In this document: in pieces, positions 1 through 9,292 of the stretch
How the letters are laid out: each line of letters begins with the position of its first letter
Position numbering within the stretch: position 1 is the stretch's first letter
DNA from: Bacteroidota bacterium
GTDB lineage: Bacteria; Bacteroidota; Bacteroidia; Flavobacteriales_F; PHOS-HE28
DNA: 46,265 nt
Direction: 5' to 3'
NCBI GenBank assembly: GCA_014584605.1
Contig: JACTMO010000019.1
Coordinates: 1-46,265 of the forward strand
The notes under the pieces: model-generated
Database searches by the model: none
What the model saw: the letters and a program-made list of their open reading frames with translations, nothing else
Told to the model about the DNA's origin: nothing
Translations under genes and position numbers: made by a program

Positions 1-394
1 ACTTGTCAACGACATCGGTTGGTCTGGGACCTGAACATCATGCATGCCGGAACAGGGCAGACATGTTGTCCGCCGTGGAGGACGAACAACAGAACCCCGG
101 TCGAACTCATTGCGAGCAGCATGGTGGTTCATCTGGGTGCATTGGTACGTGCGGTACGGTATGTTGTGGGAACGAGGCATGGTCAGCATGGTGGCGATCG
201 CCGTCGAACAACTGGATGATGTGATCAGGGTCGTACCCATGTTCTTATACTCATGACCTGCCATGTACCCGGCTTTTCGGCATTCGCTGGCCGATGTTGA
301 AGTGTCCCGGCGCTACAAAGCAGTGCTGGGCGCAGGTCACCTGCCACCTCACTAATGATGGATCGACTGCAACTCCTCCGAATGGATGGATCCC
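1..394. other. Left-edge region without a convincing gene
   Basis: No reading frame here looks like a conserved protein. The short plus-strand frames have poor composition (many Cys, Trp and Met) and no recognisable motif. Two minus-strand frames stay open for a while: one from an ATG near base 242 runs off the left edge, the other is about 45 codons with no ATG. Neither is recognisable. Base composition looks less GC-rich than the neighbouring genes, so this may be a gene remnant or a long intergenic stretch. Confidence 0.4.
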
Positions 395-1045
395 TCAGCG
401 GGCCCTACCGGTCTTGCGCAGCATGTCCACCCGGTTCTGCACGTGCAGTTTTTCGTAGATGCCTCGCACGTGGCTGCGCACGGTGGTGATGCTCAGGAAG
501 AGTTTCTCAGCGATCTCCTTGGCTTTGAGGCCCTCGCTGAGCAGGTCCAGCACCTGCCGTTCACGATCGGTGAGCTTCTCGCCGTTCTCCAGGGGCTTGA
601 CGCCGAAACTGCTCACGACTTTCCGCGCGATACTGCCGGTCATGGGGCTTTCGCCGCGATGGATCTGATGGACCGCCTCGATCAGCTCGGGCAGGGGGGC
701 GCGCTTGAGGATGTAGCCAGTGGCCCCCGCCTTCAGTGCGCTGAAGATCTTGTCGTCGTCCTCATGCACAGTGCACATCAGCACCTGCGTGAAAGGCCAG
801 CGGCCCTTGATCGTTCGTGTGAGGTCGATACCCGTGGCGCCGTGCGGACTGCCCGCCCCCTCGAGATTGATGTCCATGATCACCACATCGCGCGGTCCGG
901 CCTCCATGGCCCGGAGCGCAGAATCGGCATCAGCGGCGGCACGGCAATCCATGTCGGGGTATGAGCCGAGCAACGCCGCGAGTCGCGCGCGGAAGTCGTC
1001 ATGGTCGTCGACCACCAGGATCCGCATTCGTTCGTTCTTTTCCAT
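395..1045 (-). CDS. NarL/FixJ-type response regulator
   Basis: Two-component response regulator of about 216 aa, likely a DNA-binding transcription factor in the cytoplasm. The N-terminal receiver domain has the acidic pocket (VVDDHDD), the phospho-acceptor Asp in VVIMDINL, the Thr of CTVHED and the Lys of LKRAP. A short Gly/Pro-rich insertion follows the phospho-site loop. The C-terminal LuxR-type helix-turn-helix begins at LTDRERQVLDLL and its recognition helix region reads SITTVRSHVRGIYEKL. I chose the ATG giving MEKNERMRILVV; a GTG seven codons upstream and an internal ATG at 1027 are alternatives. It follows the sensor kinase gene by 37 nt on the same strand, so the two probably form a cognate pair. 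Its targets cannot be read from the sequence. Confidence 0.9.
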   Translation of the reverse strand: MEKNERMRILVVDDHDDFRARLAALLGSYPDMDCRAAADADSALRAMEAGPRDVVIMDINLEGAGSPHGATGIDLTRTIKGRWPFTQVLMCTVHEDDDKIFSALKAGATGYILKRAPLPELIEAVHQIHRGESPMTGSIARKVVSSFGVKPLENGEKLTDRERQVLDLLSEGLKAKEIAEKLFLSITTVRSHVRGIYEKLHVQNRVDMLRKTGRAR

Positions 1046-1082
1046 GGCTGAGAACTTCCGGTACACTGTTGCTGGCCGCAGT

Positions 1083-4073
1083 TCAGATCTGCTGTATCCG
1101 ATCGAACCGGATGGTGATCGTGGTACGAGTGCCTTGGGGATCGATGGGGGACATTGCCAATCCTCCGCGCAGGTTCAACAGCCGGGTGTGCATGTTGTGC
1201 ATGCCATGACCGTTCCTTTCGTTGGTGGCGGGTGGCAGTGGTGTGCCGTCGTCCTCCAACACCAGAAGGAAGGCATCGCGTTCGACGCGAACGTGGAAAC
1301 GGAGGTTGTGGACAGTGTTGTGCTTCATCAAGTTGTTCAACAGCTCCTTCATCAGCAGGAACAATTCGCGTCGTTGTTTGCCCGGGAAGTGGTAGTGACC
1401 GATACCCGTGATGGCCTTGGTTCGGAATCCGATCCCATTTTCGTGGGCGAAGTCCTCCACATACCGCTGAAGGAACTCGAGGGTCGGCAGCAGCTCATCA
1501 TCCGCAGGGTCGAGATTCCAGATCACCTCATCGATCTTCTTGAGCATTGTTGAGGCATGCCGTTCGATGAGGTCGAACTGGTGAAGATGCTCCCTGACGC
1601 CGGACCGGTCGACCCGTGCCTGTCGGGCAAGCAGAAGCAGGTGGCTGATATCAGCACCCAGGTCGTCATGCATATCAGCCGCGATGCGCTGCCGTTCATC
1701 GTTCAAGGCGCGCTGGCGTTCCAATTCGACCCGCTGCCGCCGTTCCGCACGGCGCATGAACAACCGGAACACGCCGGCCACCGCGGCCAGAGTCGTAGCA
1801 AATGCGAGAACACGGAACCAAAGGGTCATGTACCAGGGTGGGATCACCATGAAACGCAACGACACAGGAACTGACCAATCGGAATCATGTTTCCGTGCGC
1901 GAACGTGCAGCGTATGCTGACCTGCAGTGAGGTTGCCGAACGTAAGACGTGGAACGGCCTGTGGATGCCAGGTCGTATCCTCGTCCAATTGATAGGCATA
2001 GCGTACCAGCCGTGGCTGCCCGAAGGTGATCGCATGCGGGTCCACCTTGAGCACCGATCCCAACGGCATGCTCAGGTTGTTATCGACCATCTTTATTGAA
2101 TCGTTGACCAATACCCTTTGCAGGATGAGCCGCGGAGGTGTGGTGCGTACGGGCTTTTGGCGGGCCGGCAGCTCGATGAGCCCTGCTGGAGTGGCCAGGA
2201 AGAAGTGTCCGTGGACCATGTCTATATCCAAGATGTCCACCGATGGGATCCCGGAACGTTCGTCCCATGTCGTGACCTGCGAAGCGGCCATCGCCTGAGT
2301 GATCATCGCGAGGCCCCTATCGGTTCCCACCAGGATGGTATCATTGCGCACCACGGCCACGTGGCATTGATCGCTCGGCAGACCATCGGCCATACGGAAG
2401 GATCGCGACACCTTCCCATCCCTCACGAGTTGTACACCACCTCCGGCGGATGCGATCACCAACGTGCCGTCGTTGAGCGCATCGATATCCATGATGCGCG
2501 CACCGAAGTGGACGGACAGTTCGGGGAAGTCGGTGCGCACTCCGCGGTGGTACCGGTGCAGATCTGCATTGGTCTCGAACCAGATCGGGCCATCATCATC
2601 CACGTACGGGGCATAGATCCGTTGCAGATCAGGCCAGCAGCCGGGTCGCATCACGTACATCTGCCGTCCCAGGGTGTCCACCAATTCACCTATTCCGAAT
2701 CCGCTCGCGACCACCTGGTCCGCACTACCCACGGCGAGCGATTTCATTCCGGCGAGGATCAATGAGAACCCTTTTGGCGATCTCGGGTCCCCATGAAAAT
2801 GGTCCAGGATCGTTGACGTGTGCAGGTTGATGGACCCGCACCAATTGTCCGTGGTGAGCACGACCTCGCCGTGACCCGCGACCTGTATGTCGCGGACCCG
2901 GTCACGGACCGTCCCCGGGTTCCGCGATGACATGAGGAGTTGTTGGGAATGACCTTGCAACCGATAGACATTGCCTGCATTCGTACCAAAAAGGACCGTC
3001 CCATCCGGCATCGCACAGACCGCAGTTACGGTACCTTCCCGCTGATCACTGCTGATCCGATGAACGACCATGGCATGCTGCTGCGGGCGGATGCACACAA
3101 CACCGTGCCCATCCGTGCAGAGCCAACGGTTACCCTCCTCATCCTCGATCGTACCGTTCACATTCATGGAGCATAGAACCTGCTGGATGTCCGTGGCCCC
3201 ATTTCCGTCAGGTCGTACCACCGTCACCCCGCCAAGTGCGCCGGGCAGCCATATCGTTCCATCCGTGCTGATGCTCGGGATGCGATGTCCATGGGCTTCG
3301 GGCATTTGGTCCGAAGTAGCGATCACACGATCACCATCGGGCGAGAGCCTCACGATCCCCTGCTCGGCCCAGGCCAGCAGGCTCGCTCCATCCGGGGCGA
3401 CCGACGGGTATCCCTCCTTGTTGATCCCCCAACAGCGCAATTTGCGCCAACCCGACTTCGTGGCGCGGAGGATCGTGGAGTTCACCACCAGGTAGGGCTG
3501 CTGGCCGGGTACATGGATCGCCCGTGGCAGGCCAGGGACAATGACTGAGCAGCTATCCATGGTGGGCAGGAAGTCGACATGATCTCCAAGCAGATGATGT
3601 ATCCCTGTGGCAAGACCTGCGAACCAGAGCCCGCCATCGAGGTCCTCACACATGGAATTGATGCCCGACACCGGCCGGATCCGGGCCAGTACGGGCATGT
3701 TGTTCTCGTTGTAGAAGCGCTCATCAAGGCGATAGCACAGTCTGCCGCTCAGGGAGAGGAACCAGATCCGGCCCTTGCTGTCCTGGAAGATGTTCAGTAC
3801 TTCATTGTCCACCAGGCCGTTACTGGTGTTGTAGTTCTCGAAGTGGACCCCATCGAAGCGGCATGCACCTGCATCGGTTCCGAACCACAGGTAGCCATCG
3901 GCATCCTGGTAGGCGCAATACACGGTACTGCTTGCAAGACCCTCAGCGACCGAGTAGATCTGGTACGGCGGATCCTGGGCGTTGGCCATTAGTGTCCATA
4001 GACAGCCGACCACGGTCATCCTCCAACCGGATGAACACGGTCGTGAGCGCAAGCCAGGGTGATCCTTCGACAT
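1083..4073 (-). CDS. Membrane sensor histidine kinase with periplasmic propeller
   Basis: Sensor kinase of about 996 aa with the layout of Bacteroidota propeller kinases. After a signal peptide ending near MANAQ come two-component-propeller repeats (e.g. DADGYLWFGTDAGACRFDG, DSKGRIWFLS, ADGLPSDQC..VGTDRGLAMI). A Y_Y_Y-like domain (VRYAYQLDED, LRFMVIPPWY) follows, then a single membrane helix at about 749-772. The cytoplasmic part is a HisKA_3 dimerisation domain with phospho-acceptor His near 802 (ADMHDDLGADISHLL) and a GHKL ATPase (ELLNNLMKH N-box, LEDDGTPLP, NGHGMHNMHTRL). There is no fused receiver, so it should signal to the adjacent regulator. The frame is open 56 codons further upstream; I chose the ATG that starts a plausible signal peptide. 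The ligand is unknown. Confidence 0.92.
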   Translation of the reverse strand: MSKDHPGLRSRPCSSGWRMTVVGCLWTLMANAQDPPYQIYSVAEGLASSTVYCAYQDADGYLWFGTDAGACRFDGVHFENYNTSNGLVDNEVLNIFQDSKGRIWFLSLSGRLCYRLDERFYNENNMPVLARIRPVSGINSMCEDLDGGLWFAGLATGIHHLLGDHVDFLPTMDSCSVIVPGLPRAIHVPGQQPYLVVNSTILRATKSGWRKLRCWGINKEGYPSVAPDGASLLAWAEQGIVRLSPDGDRVIATSDQMPEAHGHRIPSISTDGTIWLPGALGGVTVVRPDGNGATDIQQVLCSMNVNGTIEDEEGNRWLCTDGHGVVCIRPQQHAMVVHRISSDQREGTVTAVCAMPDGTVLFGTNAGNVYRLQGHSQQLLMSSRNPGTVRDRVRDIQVAGHGEVVLTTDNWCGSINLHTSTILDHFHGDPRSPKGFSLILAGMKSLAVGSADQVVASGFGIGELVDTLGRQMYVMRPGCWPDLQRIYAPYVDDDGPIWFETNADLHRYHRGVRTDFPELSVHFGARIMDIDALNDGTLVIASAGGGVQLVRDGKVSRSFRMADGLPSDQCHVAVVRNDTILVGTDRGLAMITQAMAASQVTTWDERSGIPSVDILDIDMVHGHFFLATPAGLIELPARQKPVRTTPPRLILQRVLVNDSIKMVDNNLSMPLGSVLKVDPHAITFGQPRLVRYAYQLDEDTTWHPQAVPRLTFGNLTAGQHTLHVRARKHDSDWSVPVSLRFMVIPPWYMTLWFRVLAFATTLAAVAGVFRLFMRRAERRQRVELERQRALNDERQRIAADMHDDLGADISHLLLLARQARVDRSGVREHLHQFDLIERHASTMLKKIDEVIWNLDPADDELLPTLEFLQRYVEDFAHENGIGFRTKAITGIGHYHFPGKQRRELFLLMKELLNNLMKHNTVHNLRFHVRVERDAFLLVLEDDGTPLPPATNERNGHGMHNMHTRLLNLRGGLAMSPIDPQGTRTTITIRFDRIQQI

Positions 4074-4452
4074 GGAGGAGTGTGTGCAAGGTGCACGATC
4101 TTCCGAAGCGAACAACTCATCAGAACTAACGAGAAGGGAGCACATCAACATCGGATCCCCACACCTTGTCAGGTCGAGCCCTGTCAACGATCGGCCTGCA
4201 CCATGATACCGTTCCATCGAGCGCCGAACGAGGAAGACCAAGCAGCGAGGGAATAGCCATCACGAGATCCCGGATCCAGTGAGGTGCTGAACCGCAGTGT
4301 CTCACTCCACCAGTTCCACCACGGCCCGCAAGCCGGATGTCCGCGGTCGAACCATCTGGCTCACTGTCCCGGCCGGGCCCCGGGCGGGTCGTTGGCCCGC
4401 GGCGATCACGTCCGGGCACACCGTAAATTCGCGCCTCTCAAGCGAGAACGCG
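4074..4452. other. Divergent intergenic region between kinase and ffh
   Basis: About 380 nt with no credible gene. Frames crossing it are Arg/Pro/Gly-rich shadows. It should hold the promoters of the divergent kinase and ffh genes. The only motif seen is TAAATTCG at 4424-4431, a relaxed -7-like octamer 21 nt upstream of the ffh ATG. Confidence 0.5.
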
Positions 4453-5793
4453 ATGTTCGAGAACCTCAACGACAAGCTGGAACGCGCCTTCAAGGTCCTC
4501 AAGGGCCAGGGCCAGATCACGGAGATCAACGTGGCGGAGACCACCAAGGAGATCCGCCGGGCGCTGCTGGACGCCGACGTGAACTTCAAGACCGCCAAGG
4601 ATTTCACCGACCGGGTGAAGGCCAAGGCCTTGGGGCAGAACGTGCTCACGAGCATCAGCCCGGGGCAGTTGCTCACCAAGATCACGCACGACGAGCTGGC
4701 CGAGCTGATGGGGGGGCAGGCCGCGGGCATCAACATGAGCGGCAACCCCACGGTGGTGCTCATGAGCGGCCTGCAAGGTTCCGGAAAGACCACGTTCAGC
4801 GGCAAGCTGGCCAACCACATCCGCAGGAAGGGCAAGCGGCCACTGCTGGTGGCCTGTGACGTGTACCGTCCAGCGGCCATCGATCAGCTGGAGACCTTGG
4901 GTCGGCAGCTGGACATTCCTGTGTACAGCGAACGCGCCAGCAACGACCCGGTGGCCATCGCGCAACATGCCATCGCCTATGCGGAACAGCACGGCTTCAC
5001 CGCCGTGATCGTGGACACAGCGGGCCGCCTGGCGATCGATGAGCAGATGATGGACGAGATCGCCCGCGTGAAGAAGGCGATCGACCCGCAGGAGACGCTG
5101 TTCGTGGTGGACGCCATGACCGGCCAGGACGCGGTGAACACCGCCAAGGCCTTCAACGAACGCCTGAACATCGACGGCGTGGTGCTCACCAAGCTCGACG
5201 GCGATGCGCGTGGCGGTGCCGCCCTCTCGATCCGCAGCGTGGTGGACAAGCCCATCAAGTTCATCGGTACCGGTGAGAAGATGGAGGCCATCGATGAATT
5301 CCACCCGGACCGCATGGCGGGGCGCATCCTCGGCATGGGCGACGTGGTCTCCCTGGTGGAACGTGCCCAGGAACAGTTCGACGAGAAGCAGGCCCGCGAG
5401 CTGAACAAGAAGATCGCGAAGGACCAGTTCGGCTTCGACGACTTCCTGGAGCAGATCGGGCAGATCAAGAAGATGGGGAACATGAAGGACCTCATGGGCA
5501 TGATCCCCGGCGTGGGCAAGGCGATCAAGAACATCGACATCCCGGACGACGCCTTCAAGGGCATCGAGGCCATCATCAAGAGCATGACCCCTGAGGAACG
5601 CCGCAACCCGGCCATCCTCAACGGGTCGCGCCGCAGTCGGCTGGCGCGCGGGAGCGGACGGAGCATCGAGGAGGTGAACAAGCTGATGAAGCAGTTCGAC
5701 GAGATGCGCAAGATGATGAAGATGATGGGGGACAAGGACAAGATGCGGAACATGATGCGCCAAATGCAGCAGATGCAGGGGATGCGCCGGTGA
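4453..5793 (+). CDS. ffh: Signal recognition particle protein Ffh
   Basis: GTPase of the bacterial SRP, 446 aa. It binds 4.5S RNA and emerging signal sequences and, with FtsY, brings ribosomes to SecYEG. Residues 1-90 are the N domain. The G domain has the P-loop GLQGSGKT (106-113), ACDVYRPAA (135-142), DTAGR (188-192) and [10 protein letters not shown] (246-255). The Met-rich M domain holds the RNA-binding segment around [18 protein letters not shown] (385-402) and ends in a Met/Gln/Lys-rich tail. The frame is open 52 codons further upstream, but the family's N-terminus ([13 protein letters not shown]) fixes the start at this ATG. Nearest neighbour is folD, 136 nt downstream on the same strand. 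Nothing is unusual in the protein. Confidence 0.98.
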   Translation: MFENLNDKLERAFKVLKGQGQITEINVAETTKEIRRALLDADVNFKTAKDFTDRVKAKALGQNVLTSISPGQLLTKITHDELAELMGGQAAGINMSGNPTVVLMSGLQGSGKTTFSGKLANHIRRKGKRPLLVACDVYRPAAIDQLETLGRQLDIPVYSERASNDPVAIAQHAIAYAEQHGFTAVIVDTAGRLAIDEQMMDEIARVKKAIDPQETLFVVDAMTGQDAVNTAKAFNERLNIDGVVLTKLDGDARGGAALSIRSVVDKPIKFIGTGEKMEAIDEFHPDRMAGRILGMGDVVSLVERAQEQFDEKQARELNKKIAKDQFGFDDFLEQIGQIKKMGNMKDLMGMIPGVGKAIKNIDIPDDAFKGIEAIIKSMTPEERRNPAILNGSRRSRLARGSGRSIEEVNKLMKQFDEMRKMMKMMGDKDKMRNMMRQMQQMQGMRR

Positions 5794-5917
5794 TCCATCG
5801 CGCCGCGTCCGGTCCAAGGAGGAACGGCCGACCGGGCGACCGGTGCGGAAGCTGCAGGTCCGACGTGGTCTCGTGCCCGGGCTGACGTCCGGTTCCTCAC
5901 CTGAGCCCTCGATCGCG

Positions 5918-5925
5918 TACCATTG
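5918..5925 (+). promoter_or_regulatory. -7-like element TACCATTG before folD
   Basis: TACCATTG matches the Bacteroidota -7 consensus TAnnTTTG at all but one position and ends 4 nt before the folD ATG. If it is used, the folD transcript starts at or next to the start codon. No clear -33 TTG is visible. Confidence 0.4.
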
Positions 5926-5929
5926 CGCC

Positions 5930-6808
5930 ATGACCCAAGCAGCCCCCCAACTGCTGGACGGCAAGCGCTGCAGCGAGGCCCTCCGCGCCCGCATCGCCAC
6001 CGAGGCCGGCGCCGTGAAGGCCCGCCGTGGCCGTCCACCCCACCTGGCCGCCGTGCTCGTGGGCAACGACGGCGCCAGCCGCACCTATGTGGAGAGCAAG
6101 GTGAAGGCCTGCGAGGACGTGGGCTTCCGCAGCACCCTCATCCGTCTTCCGGACAGCATCACCGAGGCCGCGCTCCTGCAACGGGTGGAGGAGTTGAACC
6201 GGGACCCCGAGCTCGACGGCTTCATCGTGCAACTACCGCTTCCCGCGCACATCGATGCGGACAAGGTGACCCTGGCGATCGATCCGGACAAGGATGTGGA
6301 CGGGTTCCATCCGGAGAACATCGGTCGCATGGTGCTCGGCCATCCGGGCTTCCTGCCGGCCACGCCCAGCGGGATCGTGGAGCTGCTGCGCCATTACGGC
6401 ATTCCGACCACGGGCCGACATTGTGTGGTGATCGGGCGCAGCCACATCGTGGGCACCCCCATGGGCATCCTCATGAGCCGCAACACGGACCCCGGTAACT
6501 GCACGGTGACCATCGCCCACAGCCGCACCAAGGACCTGGCCGCCATCACCCGGCAGGCCGACATCCTCATCGTGGCCATCGGCCGGCCCGAGTTCGTCAC
6601 CGCCGACATGGTGAAGGACGGGGCCGTGGTGGTGGATGTGGGCATCCACCGCATCGCCGACGCCTCGCGCAAGAGCGGTTTCCGCCTGGTGGGCGACGTG
6701 AAGTACGATGCGGTGGCGCCCAAGTGCTCCTGGATCGCGCCCGTACCCGGCGGCGTGGGCCCGATGACCATCACCAGCCTGCTGCTGAACACGCTGAAGG
6801 CCTGCTGA
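5930..6808 (+). CDS. folD: Bifunctional methylene-THF dehydrogenase/cyclohydrolase FolD
   Basis: Cytoplasmic one-carbon enzyme of 292 aa that interconverts 5,10-methylene-THF, methenyl-THF and 10-formyl-THF with NADP+. It feeds purine synthesis (purC is also in this window) and formyl-Met-tRNA. The catalytic residues are in place: Tyr53 and Lys57 in [14 protein letters not shown], Gln101 in QLPLP, Asp124 in [10 protein letters not shown]. The Rossmann loop reads [12 protein letters not shown] and the C-terminal signature is [15 protein letters not shown]. The frame is open 29 codons further upstream, but [12 protein letters not shown] fits the family N-terminus. The -7-like octamer ends 4 nt upstream of this ATG, so the mRNA may be leaderless. 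It is convergent with ribH. Confidence 0.97.
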   Translation: MTQAAPQLLDGKRCSEALRARIATEAGAVKARRGRPPHLAAVLVGNDGASRTYVESKVKACEDVGFRSTLIRLPDSITEAALLQRVEELNRDPELDGFIVQLPLPAHIDADKVTLAIDPDKDVDGFHPENIGRMVLGHPGFLPATPSGIVELLRHYGIPTTGRHCVVIGRSHIVGTPMGILMSRNTDPGNCTVTIAHSRTKDLAAITRQADILIVAIGRPEFVTADMVKDGAVVVDVGIHRIADASRKSGFRLVGDVKYDAVAPKCSWIAPVPGGVGPMTITSLLLNTLKAC

Positions 6809-6809
6809 A

Positions 6810-6839
6810 CCGTCCGGGTCCGATGAGGCTCCCGGGCGG
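6810..6839. terminator. Hairpin between convergent folD and ribH
   Basis: CCGTCCGGG at 6810-6818 pairs with CCCGGGCGG at 6831-6839, giving 9 bp with one T-G pair and a 12-nt loop. It lies in the 48-nt gap between two convergent stop codons. No T-run follows on either strand, so termination is an inference from position and symmetry. Confidence 0.45.
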
Positions 6840-6856
6840 CGAGGACTTGGGCGCGG

Positions 6857-7354
6857 TCAGCCCTCCTTCAGCGCCCGGCGCAAGGCGGCCATCTTCAAGG
6901 CGGCCACCGCACCGTCCACCCCCTTGTTGCCGTGCCTGCCGCCGCTGCGGTCCCTGGCCTGTTGCATGTTGTCGTCGGTGAGCACGCAGAAGATCACCGG
7001 CACCCGGGTGCGCAGGTTCACGTCCATGATGCCCTGTGCGGTGGCCTGGCACACATAGTCGAAGTGCGGGGTCTCACCCCGCACGATGCTGCCGATGGCG
7101 ATCACGGCGTCGGGAGCGTAGGCCTCGACGGCCAATTGTGCGCCCAGGGCGAGCTCGTAGCTGCCCGGCACCCAGTGCTCGATCACGTCCTGGGGGGCGG
7201 CACCGTTCACCAGCAGGGTCTGCCGGGCGCCCAGCCGCAGGGCATCAGTGATCTCGCTGTTCCATTCGCTCACCACCAGTACGAAACGACGACCGGCGCC
7301 CGAGGGGACGCCGGCAGGGTCGTAATGGCTGAGGTGATGCTCCGCGGTGGCCAT
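6857..7354 (-). CDS. ribH: 6,7-dimethyl-8-ribityllumazine synthase
   Basis: Penultimate enzyme of riboflavin synthesis, 165 aa. It condenses 5-amino-6-ribitylaminouracil with 3,4-dihydroxybutanone 4-phosphate and normally forms icosahedral 60-mers or pentamers. Family landmarks are FVLVVSEWNSEIT (substrate-binding Trp-Asn), VPGSYELALGAQ, IGSIVRGETPHFDYVC with the catalytic His, and a C-terminal GGRHGNKG segment. The ATG lies 2 nt after the stop of the upstream TPR gene, so the two are cotranscribed. The other rib gene here, ribD, is 13 kb away, so the pathway is dispersed. No FMN riboswitch is visible in either leader. Confidence 0.97.
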   Translation of the reverse strand: MATAEHHLSHYDPAGVPSGAGRRFVLVVSEWNSEITDALRLGARQTLLVNGAAPQDVIEHWVPGSYELALGAQLAVEAYAPDAVIAIGSIVRGETPHFDYVCQATAQGIMDVNLRTRVPVIFCVLTDDNMQQARDRSGGRHGNKGVDGAVAALKMAALRRALKEG

Positions 7355-7356
7355 GC

Positions 7357-8049
7357 TCAGCCGGCCATCGCCTCGGCGCGGGCCGCGTACTTCTTGGCGG
7401 TGTTCACGTCCGGGCTGGTGGGGAAGTCGTTGGCCACGCGGCGGAACGCCTTGGCGGCCCGCTTCCAGTCGCCGGCCTGTTGGTAGAGGATGCCGGCCTT
7501 CATCAGGTACATCGGCGTGGTGAAATCGTTGGTGGTGAGCGCCGCCGCCTTCTCGAACTGTTTCATGGCGTCCTGGTCCCGGCCGAGTTCCACATACGCA
7601 TCGCCGATGCCGCCCACCGCCATGGCACGCAGCACCTGGTCCTCCACATCCGCGTCCTCGAAGTAGGTGACGGCCGTTTCGTACTCCCCCTTTTGCAGGT
7701 AGCAGCTGCCCAGGTAGAACCGGGCCAGGCTGCCCGAAGGGGTGTTGCCGTACTCGTCGGCGATGTACTGGAACCCGAAGTAGTTGCCGTCCCCGTTGAT
7801 GGCCTTGTCCAGCGAGTCGATCTCGAAGTAGTACTGGGCCTTCCAGATCAGGTCGTTGGCCTCCTTGGCCCGGGGCTCGGCGTACAGCTTGCGGTAGCCG
7901 AGCAGGCCGCCCACCACCACCAGCAGGCCGACCACGCCGTAGGTCACGGCCGCCTTGTTCTTCTCGAGGAAAAGTTCCGCGCGGGAATAGGCCTGGCCCA
8001 GGTCGATGTCGGCCTGTCCCTGCTCCGGTTTCGTGGTCTTGGTGGACAT
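7357..8049 (-). CDS. TPR protein with N-terminal membrane anchor
   Basis: Protein of 230 aa with one membrane helix (about residues 33-51, VTYGVVGLLVVVGGLLGYRK) after a charged cytoplasmic start, followed by TPR-like helical pairs such as GSLARFYLGSCYLQKGEYETA, AMAVGGIGDAYVELGRDQDA and LMKAGILYQQAGDWKRA. The shape resembles the YfgM/ancillary SecYEG translocon family, and such genes often stand before ribH in Bacteroidota. A scaffold role at the inner membrane is likely but not shown. The frame is open upstream, overlapping recF; I chose MSTKTTKPEQG. A relaxed -7 element (TATCTTCG, minus strand, 8073-8080) is 23 nt upstream. It heads an operon with ribH. Confidence 0.85.
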   Translation of the reverse strand: MSTKTTKPEQGQADIDLGQAYSRAELFLEKNKAAVTYGVVGLLVVVGGLLGYRKLYAEPRAKEANDLIWKAQYYFEIDSLDKAINGDGNYFGFQYIADEYGNTPSGSLARFYLGSCYLQKGEYETAVTYFEDADVEDQVLRAMAVGGIGDAYVELGRDQDAMKQFEKAAALTTNDFTTPMYLMKAGILYQQAGDWKRAAKAFRRVANDFPTSPDVNTAKKYAARAEAMAG

Positions 8050-8072
8050 GGTGGGGTCGGACAAAAGCGGCG

Positions 8073-8080
8073 CGAAGATA
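8073..8080 (-). promoter_or_regulatory. -7-like element TATCTTCG for the TPR-ribH operon
   Basis: On the minus strand the octamer reads TATCTTCG, one change from TAnnTTTG, and lies 23 nt before the TPR start. It sits in a 106-nt divergent region that also holds the recF element on the other strand. Confidence 0.5.
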
Positions 8081-8136
8081 AGGTTCCCGGCCGATGTGGT
8101 CGCTGCCGGTCCAAAGCGGGCCTTCCGGGCCTGAAG

Positions 8137-8144
8137 TATCTTTG
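8137..8144 (+). promoter_or_regulatory. -7 element TATCTTTG before recF
   Basis: A perfect match to the Bacteroidota -7 consensus TAnnTTTG, ending 11 nt before the recF ATG. The expected leader is only a few bases. There is no obvious -33 TTG at the usual spacing. Confidence 0.65.
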
Positions 8145-8155
8145 GACGCTCCCCC

Positions 8156-9292
8156 ATGAAGGTCTGCTTCCGCCGCCTGAGCCTGTTCCAGTTCCGCAAC
8201 CACACCGAGGCGGACCTGGAGCTGGGCCCGGAGATCAACTGCTTCACCGGCCCCAACGGCACGGGCAAGACCAACCTGCTGGACGCGGTGCACTACCTGT
8301 CCCTGTGCAAGAGCTACTTCGATGCCACGGACCAGCACGCCGTGCGCCATGGGGAGGAACAGTTCCTGCTGAAGGGCCTGCTGGAGGAGCCCGACGGTCC
8401 GGTGGAACTGGCCTGCAGCGTACGCAAGGACCACAAGAAGGTCTTCAAGCGCGACCACAAGGAGTACGAAAGGCTCAGCGACCACATCGGGCGCTGGCCT
8501 GCGGTGATGATCACCCCCTACGACGGCCAGCTGGTCCTGGGGGGCAGCGAGGTGCGCCGCCGTTTCGTGGACGGGCTCATCGCCCAGTTCGACCGGGGCT
8601 ACCTGGAGGCCCTGATGCGCTACAACCGGGCCCTCAAGCACCGCAACGTGTTGCTGAAGCGGTTCGCCGAGCAGGGTGGGGGCACCCTGGAGGCCCTGGA
8701 GCCGTGGGACGAGCAGCTGGCCGTGCATGCCGCCACCGTACATCGCGGCCGGCGCGCCTTCCTCGCGGAGCTGGCCCCCCTGGCGCTGGAGCACTATCAG
8801 GGCATCAGCTCGGGACCCGAGTCCGTGGGGCTCGAATACCGGTCCGCCCTGGACCAGGAGCCCATGGAGCACGTGCTGCGCCGCCACTGGGACCGCGACC
8901 GGAGCGCCCAGCACACCACCGAGGGCGTGCATCGGGACGACCTGCACTTCCTGCTCAACGGCCTGCCGCTGAAGCGCTTTGGTTCGCAGGGCCAGCAGAA
9001 GACCTTCCTGATCGCCCTGAAGCTCGCCCAGTTCGACCTCACGGCGGCCCGCACAGGCCGAAAGCCCGTGCTGATGCTGGACGACATCTTCGACAAGATC
9101 GACCCGCAGCGCATGCGCCACCTGCTCCGCCTGCTGGGCGGCGGGCGCTTCGGCCAGGTCCTCATCACCGACACCGACGCCGGGCGCCTGCACCAGGCCC
9201 TCGACGGACTTCCGCACGATGTGCGGTTCTTCCACCTCGACCATGCGCAGACCATCCGGATGGAGGCCGTCGAACGGGCGGAAGCTCTCTGA
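8156..9292 (+). CDS. recF: DNA replication/repair protein RecF
   Basis: SMC-like ATPase of 378 aa. With RecO and RecR it loads RecA onto gapped DNA at stalled forks. Walker A is GPNGTGKT (about 30-37), just after the family start FRRLSLFQFRNHTEADLEL. The ABC signature region is FGSQGQQKTFLIALKLAQF and Walker B is VLMLDDIFDKID. The C-terminus carries the D-loop region with a TDTDAGRL segment. It overlaps the next gene (DUF721) by 50 nt, a pairing common in bacteria, so the two should be translationally coupled. A perfect -7 element lies 11 nt upstream of the ATG. Confidence 0.97.
   Translation: MKVCFRRLSLFQFRNHTEADLELGPEINCFTGPNGTGKTNLLDAVHYLSLCKSYFDATDQHAVRHGEEQFLLKGLLEEPDGPVELACSVRKDHKKVFKRDHKEYERLSDHIGRWPAVMITPYDGQLVLGGSEVRRRFVDGLIAQFDRGYLEALMRYNRALKHRNVLLKRFAEQGGGTLEALEPWDEQLAVHAATVHRGRRAFLAELAPLALEHYQGISSGPESVGLEYRSALDQEPMEHVLRRHWDRDRSAQHTTEGVHRDDLHFLLNGLPLKRFGSQGQQKTFLIALKLAQFDLTAARTGRKPVLMLDDIFDKIDPQRMRHLLRLLGGGRFGQVLITDTDAGRLHQALDGLPHDVRFFHLDHAQTIRMEAVERAEAL

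Noticed and set aside
4438..6084. A 548-codon minus-strand frame over ffh
   Set aside because: Rich in His, Leu, Val and Arg with no domain; it is the antisense shadow of ffh and folD in GC-rich codon usage.
6800..7360. FMN riboswitch at rib genes
   Set aside because: ribH has a 2-nt spacer behind the TPR gene and ribD a short leader; there is no room for, or sign of, the conserved RFN element.
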